This document shows positions 1 through 6,240 of a DNA stretch of 7,763 bases, one piece after another. Position 1 is the stretch's first letter, and the number at the start of each line of letters is the position of its first letter. This DNA is from an uncultured Bacteroides sp. (GTDB lineage Bacteria > Bacteroidota > Bacteroidia > Bacteroidales > Bacteroidaceae). The DNA is taken from the NCBI RefSeq assembly GCF_905207245.1, contig NZ_CAJLKP010000141.1, positions 1-7,763 of the forward strand, given 5' to 3'. Position numbers and translations under genes: made by a program. Below the pieces are notes generated by a model. The model made no database searches and had not been told where the DNA came from. It saw only the letters and a list, made by a program, of their open reading frames with translations.

Positions 1-2
1 AA

Positions 3-971
3 TTAAAGCAGGAAATCTTATCTATTGATGGCGTTACAGATATAATTCCAAGCAGACACACTCTCCATGCAACCATAAAGACGGACATTTACCAAACCGT
101 TGGTATGTGTGATATGCTGACCGACCAAAATTATGCAGCAGTTGAAGCTGCTTTAATGGAGGGAACCATGCCAAAAGATTCCCACAGCATTTTACTTGAT
201 TATTATGATGTACTAAGTCAAAATGAAAATATTGTGGTTGGTTCAACCGTTGACTTTTATTTTGGAGAGGGGCAATCACCTATTTCTGTTACCATATCGG
301 GATTGTATAATTCAGGCAAGGTATATTCAGGACATGGAAAAATGCATGTCGATGGGGCAACTATTTTTGCACCAGAAGCGTTGTTCCACGAACTGCACCC
401 GGAAATCACCTCTTTTGATTATTCATGGAGCATTGTGAATGACCCGAAAAAAACGGACTATGTAGGGGCTGAATTGAAAAATATTGTTGCCAGCCATAGC
501 AATATTGCTTTAGATGAAATCAATACAGTGATTGAATATGAAGAAATGACAAATTCCCTTGCGTTTGGCAGTATGGAGATACTTTCATGGCTGGTATTCC
601 TCTTTGGCGTTATCAACCTGATTAACACAACACTCTCTAACCAGATCGCTCGAAAGCAGGAAAACAGTATTCTGCGCTCCATCGGCCTGACCCAAAAGCA
701 GTTATGCAAAATGAATATTTGCGAGGGGCTATGCTATGCGTCCTTTGCAATATTGGCAACGCTGATCGTTGGGCTTCCGGCTTCCATCTTTGCTTGCAGA
801 AAAATGAGTATAGGAGCTTTTGCCGGAAATGTAGTGCCTTACAAATTCCCGGTTTTGGAAATGGGACTGTTCATTCTGGTATTGTTCGGAATGGAACTGA
901 TCTTGTCTGTATGGACAATCCGCAGACAGAAAAAGCAATCCCTGATTGAACAAATGCGGGCGATGGAATAA
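3..971 (+). CDS. MacB/FtsX-type ABC transporter permease, 3' part (5' end outside window)
   Basis: The frame is open from the left edge, so this is the C-terminal 322 residues of a longer protein; the ATG at 105 is internal. The first ~180 residues are hydrophilic and read like the extracytoplasmic domain of a MacB-type permease. Three hydrophobic segments follow, at about nt 564-636, 732-798 and 852-920. Between the first two lies the FtsX-family hallmark RKQENSILRSIGLTQKQL, equivalent to the usual 'REfaiLRaiGmtkkq' loop that contacts the ATPase. The protein ends with a basic tail (IRRQKKQSLIEQMRAME), typical of the family. Such permeases work with a separate ATPase to export or extract peptides or lipoproteins at the cytoplasmic membrane. 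The ATPase partner would be expected upstream, outside the window. A strong terminator follows 14 bases after the stop. The substrate cannot be inferred. Confidence 0.85.
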   Translation, partial: LKQEILSIDGVTDIIPSRHTLHATIKTDIYQTVGMCDMLTDQNYAAVEAALMEGTMPKDSHSILLDYYDVLSQNENIVVGSTVDFYFGEGQSPISVTISGLYNSGKVYSGHGKMHVDGATIFAPEALFHELHPEITSFDYSWSIVNDPKKTDYVGAELKNIVASHSNIALDEINTVIEYEEMTNSLAFGSMEILSWLVFLFGVINLINTTLSNQIARKQENSILRSIGLTQKQLCKMNICEGLCYASFAILATLIVGLPASIFACRKMSIGAFAGNVVPYKFPVLEMGLFILVLFGMELILSVWTIRRQKKQSLIEQMRAME

Positions 972-984
972 CCGTATGGGATCG

Positions 985-1014
985 GCGGGGCGGCGTGTGC
1001 TGCCCCGCTTTTTT
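985..1014 (+). terminator. Rho-independent terminator after the ABC permease
   Basis: The arms GCGGGGCGGC (985-994) and GCTGCCCCGC (999-1008) form a 10-bp stem with one G-U pair and a GTGT loop. Six T residues (1009-1014) follow directly. It closes the operon entering from the left. Confidence 0.9.
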
Positions 1015-1037
1015 CGCCATTTCTCAAAAAATTTTTG

Positions 1038-1103
1038 AAATGTCCGAGCGTTGTAACAATTCAGCCTGTTTTTCTGTCGAAATCAAAGGCACCTCGGACA
1101 TTT
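1038..1103. repeat. Perfect 11-bp inverted repeat upstream of the tandem-receiver gene
   Basis: AAATGTCCGAG (1038-1048) and CTCGGACATTT (1093-1103) are exact reverse complements separated by 44 bases. Each arm is followed within a few bases by a related TGTAACA word (1052-1058 and 1105-1111). The pair lies 54 bases before the start codon of the next gene. It could be a paired operator for a dimeric regulator, an RNA hairpin in the leader, or a remnant of a mobile-element end. No T-tract follows the right arm, so it is not a standard terminator. I found no convincing -35/-10 pair in this spacer. Confidence 0.6.
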
Positions 1104-1156
1104 GTGTAACATTTGTAGTTTATGCTTGTGGTAAATCAATATTGGGGTGAGGACAC

Positions 1157-1927
1157 ATGAAAAAGATACTGCTGATCGACGACAGCGACACCTATACATG
1201 GTGTCTGCAAAAATACTTACAGCACCGGGGCTACCCGGTGAAAACGGCTTGTACGCTGAAAGAAGCGCGGGCCGCCATCCAAGAGGAAATGCCGCTGGTG
1301 GTCTGCTGTGATCTCGACCTGCCGGACGGTTCCGGCATGGACTTTCTGGACGAGGTGCGGGCCGCAGACAAGGAGCTGCCTTTTATTCTGGCGTCCTGTC
1401 ATGACAAGGACGACTACGAACAGGAAGCTATGCGCCGGGGCGCGACGCTGTGCATGGACAAAATGAAAGGACTGCTACTACAAGATAAGCTGGTGGAATA
1501 CGCCTACCGGCAGTTATCCGGCGAAAAGGCCCCGACTTTTCACAAGCTGCTCTTTGTCTATGCAGAAGATACCAGCGCCGAAGTGCTGCGGGCTGCTATG
1601 CTACAAAAGGGCTTTGACCTGATTCTGGTTTCCTCGATTTGGGAAGCCAAGCGCCGGATTTTTGAGGATAAGGAAATAGAACTGATCTTGTGCGATCTGG
1701 AACTGCCGGACGGCACAGCAATGGAGCTGTTTCATACGCTACGGCGGGTGACGGGGATGTTCCAAATGAAGAATCCCCCTGTCCGGCTTCTGCCGTTCTT
1801 TATCCTCACCGAGAACAACGACCCTGCCACGGAATATGAATACCGGCATGAGGGCGTGAACGACTATATCACCGCCCCGGTCAATATCCCGGAGCTGATC
1901 CGGCAGGTTTTGTTCTTTGTGGAGTAA
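1157..1927 (+). CDS. Tandem receiver-domain response regulator without output domain
   Basis: This 256-residue protein consists of two CheY-like receiver domains. Domain 1 (about 1-120) has the acidic pair D8/D9, the phospho-acceptor D52 in CDLDLPDG, S80 and K102, so it has every residue needed for phosphorylation. Domain 2 (about 128-256) has E137/D138, D180 in CDLELPDG and T218. The usual lysine before the conserved proline is replaced by alanine (A240, ITAPVN), so its phospho-switch is probably altered or lost. No DNA-binding or enzymatic domain follows. It may act as a phosphate relay, a phosphate sink or a protein-protein switch. The start is set by GGGGTGAGG (1144-1152) ahead of ATG. 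The gene is visibly richer in G+C than its neighbours. No cognate kinase lies beside it. The next gene is an orphan DNA-binding domain, which could be a partner (inference). Confidence 0.85.
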   Translation: MKKILLIDDSDTYTWCLQKYLQHRGYPVKTACTLKEARAAIQEEMPLVVCCDLDLPDGSGMDFLDEVRAADKELPFILASCHDKDDYEQEAMRRGATLCMDKMKGLLLQDKLVEYAYRQLSGEKAPTFHKLLFVYAEDTSAEVLRAAMLQKGFDLILVSSIWEAKRRIFEDKEIELILCDLELPDGTAMELFHTLRRVTGMFQMKNPPVRLLPFFILTENNDPATEYEYRHEGVNDYITAPVNIPELIRQVLFFVE

Positions 1928-1941
1928 TTGAAAAATTTTAT

Positions 1942-2051
1942 GGAGGTGATGATGTGATGGGACATTAGCTGTTTTTGATATAGAAGAATCCGGCAAACAG
2001 ATTGGCGAAAAGTTATTTCTGCTTCTTAACGAGGAACAAAAGAATGCTCTA
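1942..2051 (+). other. Out-of-frame ribosome site, start codon and lost N-terminal coding segment of the winged-helix gene
   Basis: GGAGGTG (1942-1948) lies 8 bases before an ATG at 1957, an ideal initiation site, but that frame reads M-G-H-stop (TAG at 1966). The other nearby ATGs (1949, 1952) stop at the TGA at 1955. The frame of the downstream winged-helix gene is open from 1953. It encodes a plausible segment, LAVFDIEESGKQIGEKLFLL followed by LNEEQKNALMQYILEQG, but has no ATG, GTG or TTG before 2052. One extra base between 1957 and 1965 would join the good start to this frame and give a protein of about 162 residues. I read this as a one-base deletion, or a sequencing error, in a repetitive GATGATGTGATG context. 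Confidence 0.55.
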
Positions 2052-2444
2052 ATGCAATATATTTTGGAGCAAGGAGTCTGTCATGGAACAGTATTCAATT
2101 CCTGTCACACTTCTTCCACAGCAGAGAAAAATCCTCTGACAGAAATACAAGAAGGCGAGCTTTATCTATGCCTGGAACACCGTACTGTCAGGGTTCGTGA
2201 ACGGATTATCAACCTGACAAGTAAGGAGTTTGATATACTGGCATTACTCATTGCCAATCCCAAACGTGTTTTTACTTACGAACTGATTACCGATTTGGTT
2301 TGGAAAGAGGATTGTGATTTCTATTCGAGAAAAGCGATTCATAATCATATAAGTAAGTTGCGTAAGAAATTGCGCTTTGAACCGGATCTTCCAAACTATA
2401 TTGAGAGTGTCGCCGGAATCGGCTATAAATTTGAACATTTGTAA
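2052..2444 (+). CDS. Orphan OmpR/PhoB-type winged-helix DNA-binding protein (possibly frameshifted at its N-terminus)
   Basis: The 130-residue frame ends in a complete OmpR-type effector domain, about residues 35-130. It begins with the beta-strand segment GELYLCLEHRTVRV. LTSKEFDILALLIANPKRVF follows, then the recognition-helix region (RKAIHNHISKLRKKL) and the C-terminal hairpin SVAGIGYKFEHL. There is no receiver domain, so it would bind DNA without its own phosphorylation switch. ATG 2052 has only a distant GAGGAA (2031-2036). The in-frame segment upstream is coding-like but lacks a start, so the intact ancestor probably began at 1957. Another ATG (2083), well placed after AAGGAG, opens an 18-codon frame that ends at 2139 and cannot make the domain. 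A terminator follows the stop. It might be the output half for the receiver protein upstream (inference). Confidence 0.75.
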   Translation: MQYILEQGVCHGTVFNSCHTSSTAEKNPLTEIQEGELYLCLEHRTVRVRERIINLTSKEFDILALLIANPKRVFTYELITDLVWKEDCDFYSRKAIHNHISKLRKKLRFEPDLPNYIESVAGIGYKFEHL

Positions 2445-2448
2445 GCTA

Positions 2449-2474
2449 AAGCCACGAGATTTTCTTGTGGTTTT
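2449..2474 (+). terminator. Rho-independent terminator after the winged-helix gene
   Basis: AAGCCACGAGA (2449-2459) pairs with TCTTGTGGTTT (2463-2473) over 11 bp, including two G-U pairs, with a three-base loop. The descending arm runs into the T-tract (2471-2474). It lies 5 bases after the TAA stop. Confidence 0.8.
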
Positions 2475-2510
2475 AATTAACATCCACTTCCAAACGCTTA
2501 ATATTGAAGG

Positions 2511-2539
2511 TTGTATTGTTCGAGCTAAAGAACTATAAT
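2511..2539 (+). promoter_or_regulatory. Sigma-A-type promoter of the HTH-regulator-kinase operon
   Basis: TTGTAT (2511-2516) and a consensus TATAAT (2534-2539) are separated by 17 bases. They sit between the preceding terminator and the GGAGGTG ribosome site (2549-2555) of the small HTH gene. The perfect -10 box and ideal spacing suggest constitutive or basal expression of the sensing genes. Confidence 0.75.
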
Positions 2540-2559
2540 AGATTCTATGGAGGTGCGAT

Positions 2560-2754
2560 ATGGAATATATGACATTAAAAGAGGCCGCCGAAAAATGGGG
2601 TGTGACGCCTCGTAGGGTAAATTATTATTGTGCTGGTGAACGTATTTCTGGAGCAGTAAAGATGGCCGGTATTTGGCTGATTCCCAAAACTGCAGAAAAG
2701 CCGATTGATGGCCGGACAAAACAAAGAAGGTGCAGAAAGCATGAAACGATCTAA
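2560..2754 (+). CDS. Small MerR/excisionase-like helix-turn-helix protein
   Basis: This 64-residue protein begins MEYMTLKEAAEKWGVTPRRV. That is the pattern of a MerR-like or excisionase-like helix-turn-helix (TLKEAAEKWGVTPRRVNYYC, about residues 5-24). A short wing follows (GAVKMAGIWLIPKTA, about residues 31-45), then a basic tail. The start is fixed by GGAGGTG (2549-2555), five bases upstream. Its last 14 bases overlap the start of the response regulator, so translation of the two is probably coupled. It is too small for an inducer-binding domain. It likely binds DNA as a local regulator of this operon, or acts as a recombination directionality-type protein; the sequence does not decide which. 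Confidence 0.8.
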   Translation: MEYMTLKEAAEKWGVTPRRVNYYCAGERISGAVKMAGIWLIPKTAEKPIDGRTKQRRCRKHETI

Positions 2755-3412
2755 AATTATGATAATTGAAGATGATCCTGTGATACAGGGAGAATTACAA
2801 ACTTTATTGAATGGAAATGGATATACAACGCTTGGAGTAAGGAATTTTTCTGCTGTGACAGAACAGATTCAGGATGAAAAGCCACATCTGATTTTGTTGG
2901 ACATTAAGTTACCCGGAGAGAATGGTTTTGCTTTATGCTCTAAAATTCGTACCTTTTCCGAAGTGCCGATCATCTTTGTGACAAGCTGCAACACGGATAT
3001 GGACGAGCTGAACAGCATTATGCTGGGCGGAGACGCTTTTATCACGAAGCCCTATAATACAGCGATCCTGCTTGCGAAAATTGCTTCTCTGTTGAAAAAA
3101 GTCTATCCCACACAGCAAAGGGAACAGATCGTCTATGGAGATGCGGTGCTGCATCTGGAATCCAGCAGTCTGGACTATAATGGACAGAGCGTAGAACTTA
3201 CCAAGAACGAATTGAAAATTCTCTATTACCTGTTCAAGAACGGAGGAAAAATCTGTTCTCGTGGAGATATGATTGAATATTTATGGGATAATCAGCTATA
3301 TGTGGATGACAATGCTTTGAGCGTCAATATCAACCGCATCCGGGAGAAACTGGCGGGCATCGGCCTGACGGATTTTATCAAGACAAAGCACCGACAGGGG
3401 TACACGATATGA
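2741..3412 (+). CDS. OmpR-family response regulator, BceR-like
   Basis: The product is 224 residues from ATG 2741, the start chosen because GAAGGTG (2726-2732) lies 8 bases upstream and the protein then opens with the classic MKRSKIMIIEDD. Upstream in-frame TTG/ATG codons (2705, 2708) lie inside the HTH gene and lack a ribosome site. The receiver domain (1-115) has E10/D11/D12, phospho-acceptor D54 in LLDIKLPGENG, T81 and K103 (ITKPYN). The winged-helix effector domain is at about 130-224, with LTKNELKILYYLFKNGGKI, the recognition helix in NALSVNINRIREKL and the ending KTKHRQGYTI typical of BceR-type regulators. The stop overlaps the kinase start by 4 bases (ATGA). The likely target is the promoter region at 4440-4503, in front of the ABC transporter genes. 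Confidence 0.92.
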   Translation: MKRSKIMIIEDDPVIQGELQTLLNGNGYTTLGVRNFSAVTEQIQDEKPHLILLDIKLPGENGFALCSKIRTFSEVPIIFVTSCNTDMDELNSIMLGGDAFITKPYNTAILLAKIASLLKKVYPTQQREQIVYGDAVLHLESSSLDYNGQSVELTKNELKILYYLFKNGGKICSRGDMIEYLWDNQLYVDDNALSVNINRIREKLAGIGLTDFIKTKHRQGYTI

Positions 3413-4422
3413 ACAGCAGACGATATTGGAAAAACAGGCTTCCATTTTTGCTGACGAACCTTGTTTGTATGGCTGCACTCACTGTATTTTTGCTGGTGTG
3501 CGGCAATTCGGTTTCCGCAGTAGTATTGATCCTGATTGTATGGGCATTGATTTTGCTGACGGGACTTGTCCTCACTTACTGGAAACGGAAGCGGCAGATG
3601 AAAAAACTTCTGGATATGGCGGAGCAGCTTTCCGAAAGATACCTTATTTCCGAAGTGATGGAGCTGCCGGAACAGGCCGAGGATCAGGTTTACTATCAGC
3701 TTTTGAAAATGGCTGGAAAATCCATGTTGGAACAGATTGGAGAAGTCGAGCGGGAACGCCTGGAGTACAAAGAATACATTGAGCAATGGATTCACGAAAT
3801 CAAAACGCCCATTACTGCCATGAAACTCCTATGTGAAAACCACCGGACGGACTGGACAAAGGAACTTCTGCTGGAACTGGAAAAGACCAACCGCTTTACC
3901 GAACAAGCTCTTTATTACGCCCGCAGTGAGCATACAGAGAAAGATTATTCTGTCCGGGAAATGGCACTGTCCCAAGTGGTGCATCAGGCGATTGCAGATA
4001 ATAAATATCTGCTGCTCCAAGGTGGTATGCGTCTGGAAGTGGAGGAAATGCAGGACACGGTTTATTCAGATGAAAAGTGGGTGCGCTTTATTCTGAACCA
4101 ACTGATTGCCAATGCGGTCAAGTATCGTACGGAACAACCGGTTCTCCGCATTTCTACTCATAAACGGCAAGATCAGGTTATTCTTGTCGTGGAGGACAAT
4201 GGAATCGGGATTGCTGCGTCCGATCTGCCCCGTATCTTTGAAAAGGGATTTACCGGTCAGAATGGTCGTATGATCCAGCAGTCCACAGGCATTGGCCTGT
4301 ACCTATGCAAACGGCTCTGTGAAAAGCTGGGCATTGGCATTGCGGCAGAATCATCGGAACAAGGAACCGCCATTTCCCTGGCGTTTCACATCAACTGTCT
4401 GATCCATGAAGTGCAGGGCTGA
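3409..4422 (+). CDS. Intramembrane-sensing histidine kinase, BceS-like
   Basis: This is a 337-residue kinase. Two adjacent membrane segments (about 12-31 and 37-57) have only a few residues between them, so there is no extracellular sensor domain. This is the hallmark of BceS-type kinases, which read the state of their ABC permease. A linker leads to the dimerisation/phospho-acceptor motif with H129 (EQWIHEIKTPITAM). The ATPase domain has the N-box FILNQLIANAVKY (N235), the G1 box DNGIGI (263-268), the F-box IFEKGFTG and the G2 box TGIGLYLC (293-300). All catalytic features are present. The ATG overlaps the regulator's stop. Since the partner permease downstream is truncated, the kinase may have lost its normal input (inference from the BceAB-BceS model). 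Confidence 0.92.
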   Translation: MNSRRYWKNRLPFLLTNLVCMAALTVFLLVCGNSVSAVVLILIVWALILLTGLVLTYWKRKRQMKKLLDMAEQLSERYLISEVMELPEQAEDQVYYQLLKMAGKSMLEQIGEVERERLEYKEYIEQWIHEIKTPITAMKLLCENHRTDWTKELLLELEKTNRFTEQALYYARSEHTEKDYSVREMALSQVVHQAIADNKYLLLQGGMRLEVEEMQDTVYSDEKWVRFILNQLIANAVKYRTEQPVLRISTHKRQDQVILVVEDNGIGIAASDLPRIFEKGFTGQNGRMIQQSTGIGLYLCKRLCEKLGIGIAAESSEQGTAISLAFHINCLIHEVQG

Positions 4423-4449
4423 TTGCGGTCCTGCACTTCTTACATTTTT
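4408..4449 (+). terminator. Likely intrinsic terminator overlapping the end of the kinase gene
   Basis: GAAGTGCAGG (4408-4417) and CCTGCACTTC (4430-4439) are a perfect 10-bp inverted repeat with a 12-base loop that contains the kinase stop codon. The following TTACATTTTT is only moderately T-rich, so termination may be partial. It separates the regulatory genes from the transporter genes, which have their own promoter. Confidence 0.6.
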
Positions 4450-4461
4450 GTTAGAACTTTG
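4440..4461 (+). promoter_or_regulatory. Candidate response-regulator operator: tandem 11-bp direct repeats
   Basis: TTACATTTTTG (4440-4450) and TTAGAACTTTG (4451-4461) are adjacent 11-bp repeats matching at 8 positions. This is the geometry used by PhoB/OmpR-family regulators. Read differently, CTTACA (4439-4444) and TGTAAG (4460-4465) form a 6-bp inverted repeat 21 bp centre to centre. The site ends 9 bases before a -35 box, as expected for activation by the adjacent BceR-like regulator. Confidence 0.5.
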
Positions 4462-4470
4462 TAAGAAAAC

Positions 4471-4503
4471 TTGATACAAACGAAGCCACTCTTATTCTAC
4501 AAT
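4471..4503 (+). promoter_or_regulatory. Promoter of the BceAB-like transporter genes
   Basis: TTGATA (4471-4476) is followed after 16 bases by TATTCT (4493-4498). TACAAT (4498-4503) is a better -10 match but would need a 21-base spacer. A suboptimal core of this kind suits an activator-dependent promoter and lies directly downstream of the repeated operator. The ribosome site AGAGGTG (4511-4517) follows. Confidence 0.5.
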
Positions 4504-4523
4504 AGAGATCAGAGGTGATAACA

Positions 4524-5291
4524 ATGAAAGAAATTTTGAAACTGGATCATATCCAAAAATATTACGGAAATGGCGGGAATGTTACAAAAGCAATTCAGGA
4601 CATTAGCTTTTCCGTTCAGGAGGGAGAATTTGTAGGAATCATGGGAGCATCCGGTTCCGGCAAGACTACCCTGCTCAACTGTATTTCCACCATTGATACC
4701 GTCAGTGCGGGACATATCTATCTGGACGGAACCGATGTGACGGAAATCAACGAAAAACAGATTGCCCGGTTTCGTCGGGAGAATCTTGGATTTGTATTTC
4801 AGGATTTTAACCTGCTGGACACTCTGACAATCTCGGAAAACATTGCCTTGGCACTGACTATCAACAAGGTTCCCGCAGGCGAGATTGATGGGCGGGTGCG
4901 GGAAATGGCCGGAAAGCTGAATATCACGGATATTCTGGATAAATACCCCTATCAGGTGTCCGGCGGCCAGAAACAGCGGTGTGCCTGTGCCAGAGCTATT
5001 ATCAACCAGCCTAAGCTGATCTTGGCGGACGAACCTACCGGCGCGTTAGACAGTCACTCGTCACAGGCCTTGCTCTCCACAATCCAGAGTATTAACGAAA
5101 GCCTTGACGCCACAATCCTGATGGTAACACACGACGCTTTCTCGGCAAGCTATGCCAATCGTATTCTCTTTTTAAGAGATGGTGCGATCTTCACGGAAAT
5201 TCTCAAAGGCAGTGATTCTCGTAGGGTTTTCTTTGAAAAAATCTTGGATGTCCTTACCATGATGGGAGGGGGCGTGAATGATGTACGCTAA
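4524..5291 (+). CDS. ABC transporter ATPase, BceA-like
   Basis: This is a 255-residue nucleotide-binding subunit. It has Walker A GASGSGKTT (41-49), the Q-loop glutamine Q93 in FQDFNLLDTL, the signature VSGGQKQR (145-152), Walker B LILADE (165-170), the D-loop GALD (173-176) and the switch histidine H203 (VTHD). FQDFNLLDTLT and ADEPTGALD place it in the MacB/LolD/BceA clade, which powers FtsX-type permeases. I chose ATG 4524 because AGAGGTG ends 6 bases before it; the GTG at 4515 lies inside that ribosome site. The length is normal for BceA. Its end overlaps the permease start by 14 bases. By synteny with the preceding regulator and kinase it should energise detachment of cell-wall-active peptides from their lipid targets. 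The catalytic residues are intact. Confidence 0.93.
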   Translation: MKEILKLDHIQKYYGNGGNVTKAIQDISFSVQEGEFVGIMGASGSGKTTLLNCISTIDTVSAGHIYLDGTDVTEINEKQIARFRRENLGFVFQDFNLLDTLTISENIALALTINKVPAGEIDGRVREMAGKLNITDILDKYPYQVSGGQKQRCACARAIINQPKLILADEPTGALDSHSSQALLSTIQSINESLDATILMVTHDAFSASYANRILFLRDGAIFTEILKGSDSRRVFFEKILDVLTMMGGGVNDVR

Positions 5292-6240
5292 ATTAGCACT
5301 TGAAAATGTAAAGAAATCTACAAAAGACTATTTGATATATATTGTCACTCTGACGGCGTGTATATCTATGTTTTATGCTTTTCTTTCCATTTCCAGCAAT
5401 TATTATGATCCGAATATAGGAGCAGAATTTAATTTAGATATATTAGGTGATGGAATAAAATATGCGATTCTATTGATTACCGTATTGCTGATGTTCCTTA
5501 TGCAGTATGTAAACCACTTTATGATACAACGGCGAAAAAGAGAATTTGCAATTCAGAGTATTATTGGAATGGAGCAATCAACGATAGCTCGACTTTTCTT
5601 TGTAGAATCACTAATAATGGGAATTTTTTCGCTTATTGTGGGGATAGGATTAGGTGGTGTGTTTTCTCAATTCATTACTGCTATGCTGCTTCAAATGTAT
5701 CATAAACCATTTGAATTTTCATTTATGCTTTTTCCAGATACAATCATTTTGACGATTCTATTTTTCTGCATATGTTTTGCGACAGTTGGTTTATCTCAAG
5801 TTCGCACGATACGAAAAATAAAGATAATTGATATGCTAAATGCAGATCGAAAAAATGATATATTGGGAACCCCCCACAAATGGATATACAAACTCTTTCC
5901 AGTAAATTTTGTCCTTTATCTGCTGATTACCTTTTATAATATTAGAACCCTGTCTTACTACTTTAACGGAGAATTTGAACTGGTAATCAAAATATGGTCT
6001 GCAATCAGCATTATTGTACCAATTCTGATGTTGATTACGCATATAAGGGAAAGATTCAGAAGAAAAGAACAAAACACAGTAAAGCAGCTCTTTTTGATTG
6101 AATGTATTGGCCTGTTGGAACTGATTATTCTTTCCATATTGCCAGTTTTCAAAGTATTGTCAAACGAGTTTTTGAATTATCGAAACAGGGCAACAGCGTT
6201 CATCAGATTGCGAGAACCTTGTGCGAGGATGGTGTTCTGA
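5278..6240 (+). CDS. BceB-like FtsX-family permease, 3'-truncated
   Basis: The gene starts at tandem ATGs (5278, 5281) after GGGAGGGGG (5263-5271) and overlaps the ATPase end, so the two are coupled. The N-terminus (NVKKSTKDYLIYIVTLTACI) and the FtsX-core loop RRKREFAIQSIIGMEQ (85-100) match BceB-type permeases. Hydrophobic segments lie at about 18-38, 58-78, 105-135, 152-172, 207-224, 236-255 and 268-292. Authentic permease sequence seems to end near residue 292-300. The last ~20 residues (YRNRATAFIRLREPCARMVF) are an out-of-frame reading of recombinase DNA. BceB proteins are usually about 650 residues, with a large extracellular domain between helices 7 and 8 and a second FtsX domain; both are missing, so transport is probably lost. 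It is visibly more A+T-rich than the ATPase gene. Confidence 0.82.
   Translation: MMYAKLALENVKKSTKDYLIYIVTLTACISMFYAFLSISSNYYDPNIGAEFNLDILGDGIKYAILLITVLLMFLMQYVNHFMIQRRKREFAIQSIIGMEQSTIARLFFVESLIMGIFSLIVGIGLGGVFSQFITAMLLQMYHKPFEFSFMLFPDTIILTILFFCICFATVGLSQVRTIRKIKIIDMLNADRKNDILGTPHKWIYKLFPVNFVLYLLITFYNIRTLSYYFNGEFELVIKIWSAISIIVPILMLITHIRERFRRKEQNTVKQLFLIECIGLLELIILSILPVFKVLSNEFLNYRNRATAFIRLREPCARMVF

Noticed and set aside
105..971. Complete permease gene starting at ATG 105
   Set aside because: The same frame is open and coding-like back to base 3, there is no ribosome site before 105, and the family needs an N-terminal membrane helix that is not present.
1021..1037. A-run/T-run at 1026-1036 as a second terminator
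   Set aside because: A6T5 has no room for a loop and no G+C stem; the real terminator is just upstream.
3292..3795. Long minus-strand open frame of 167 codons
   Set aside because: It lies opposite the regulator and kinase genes, which have clear conserved motifs. The minus-strand translation is rich in H, Q and F, has no recognisable domain, and is a shadow.
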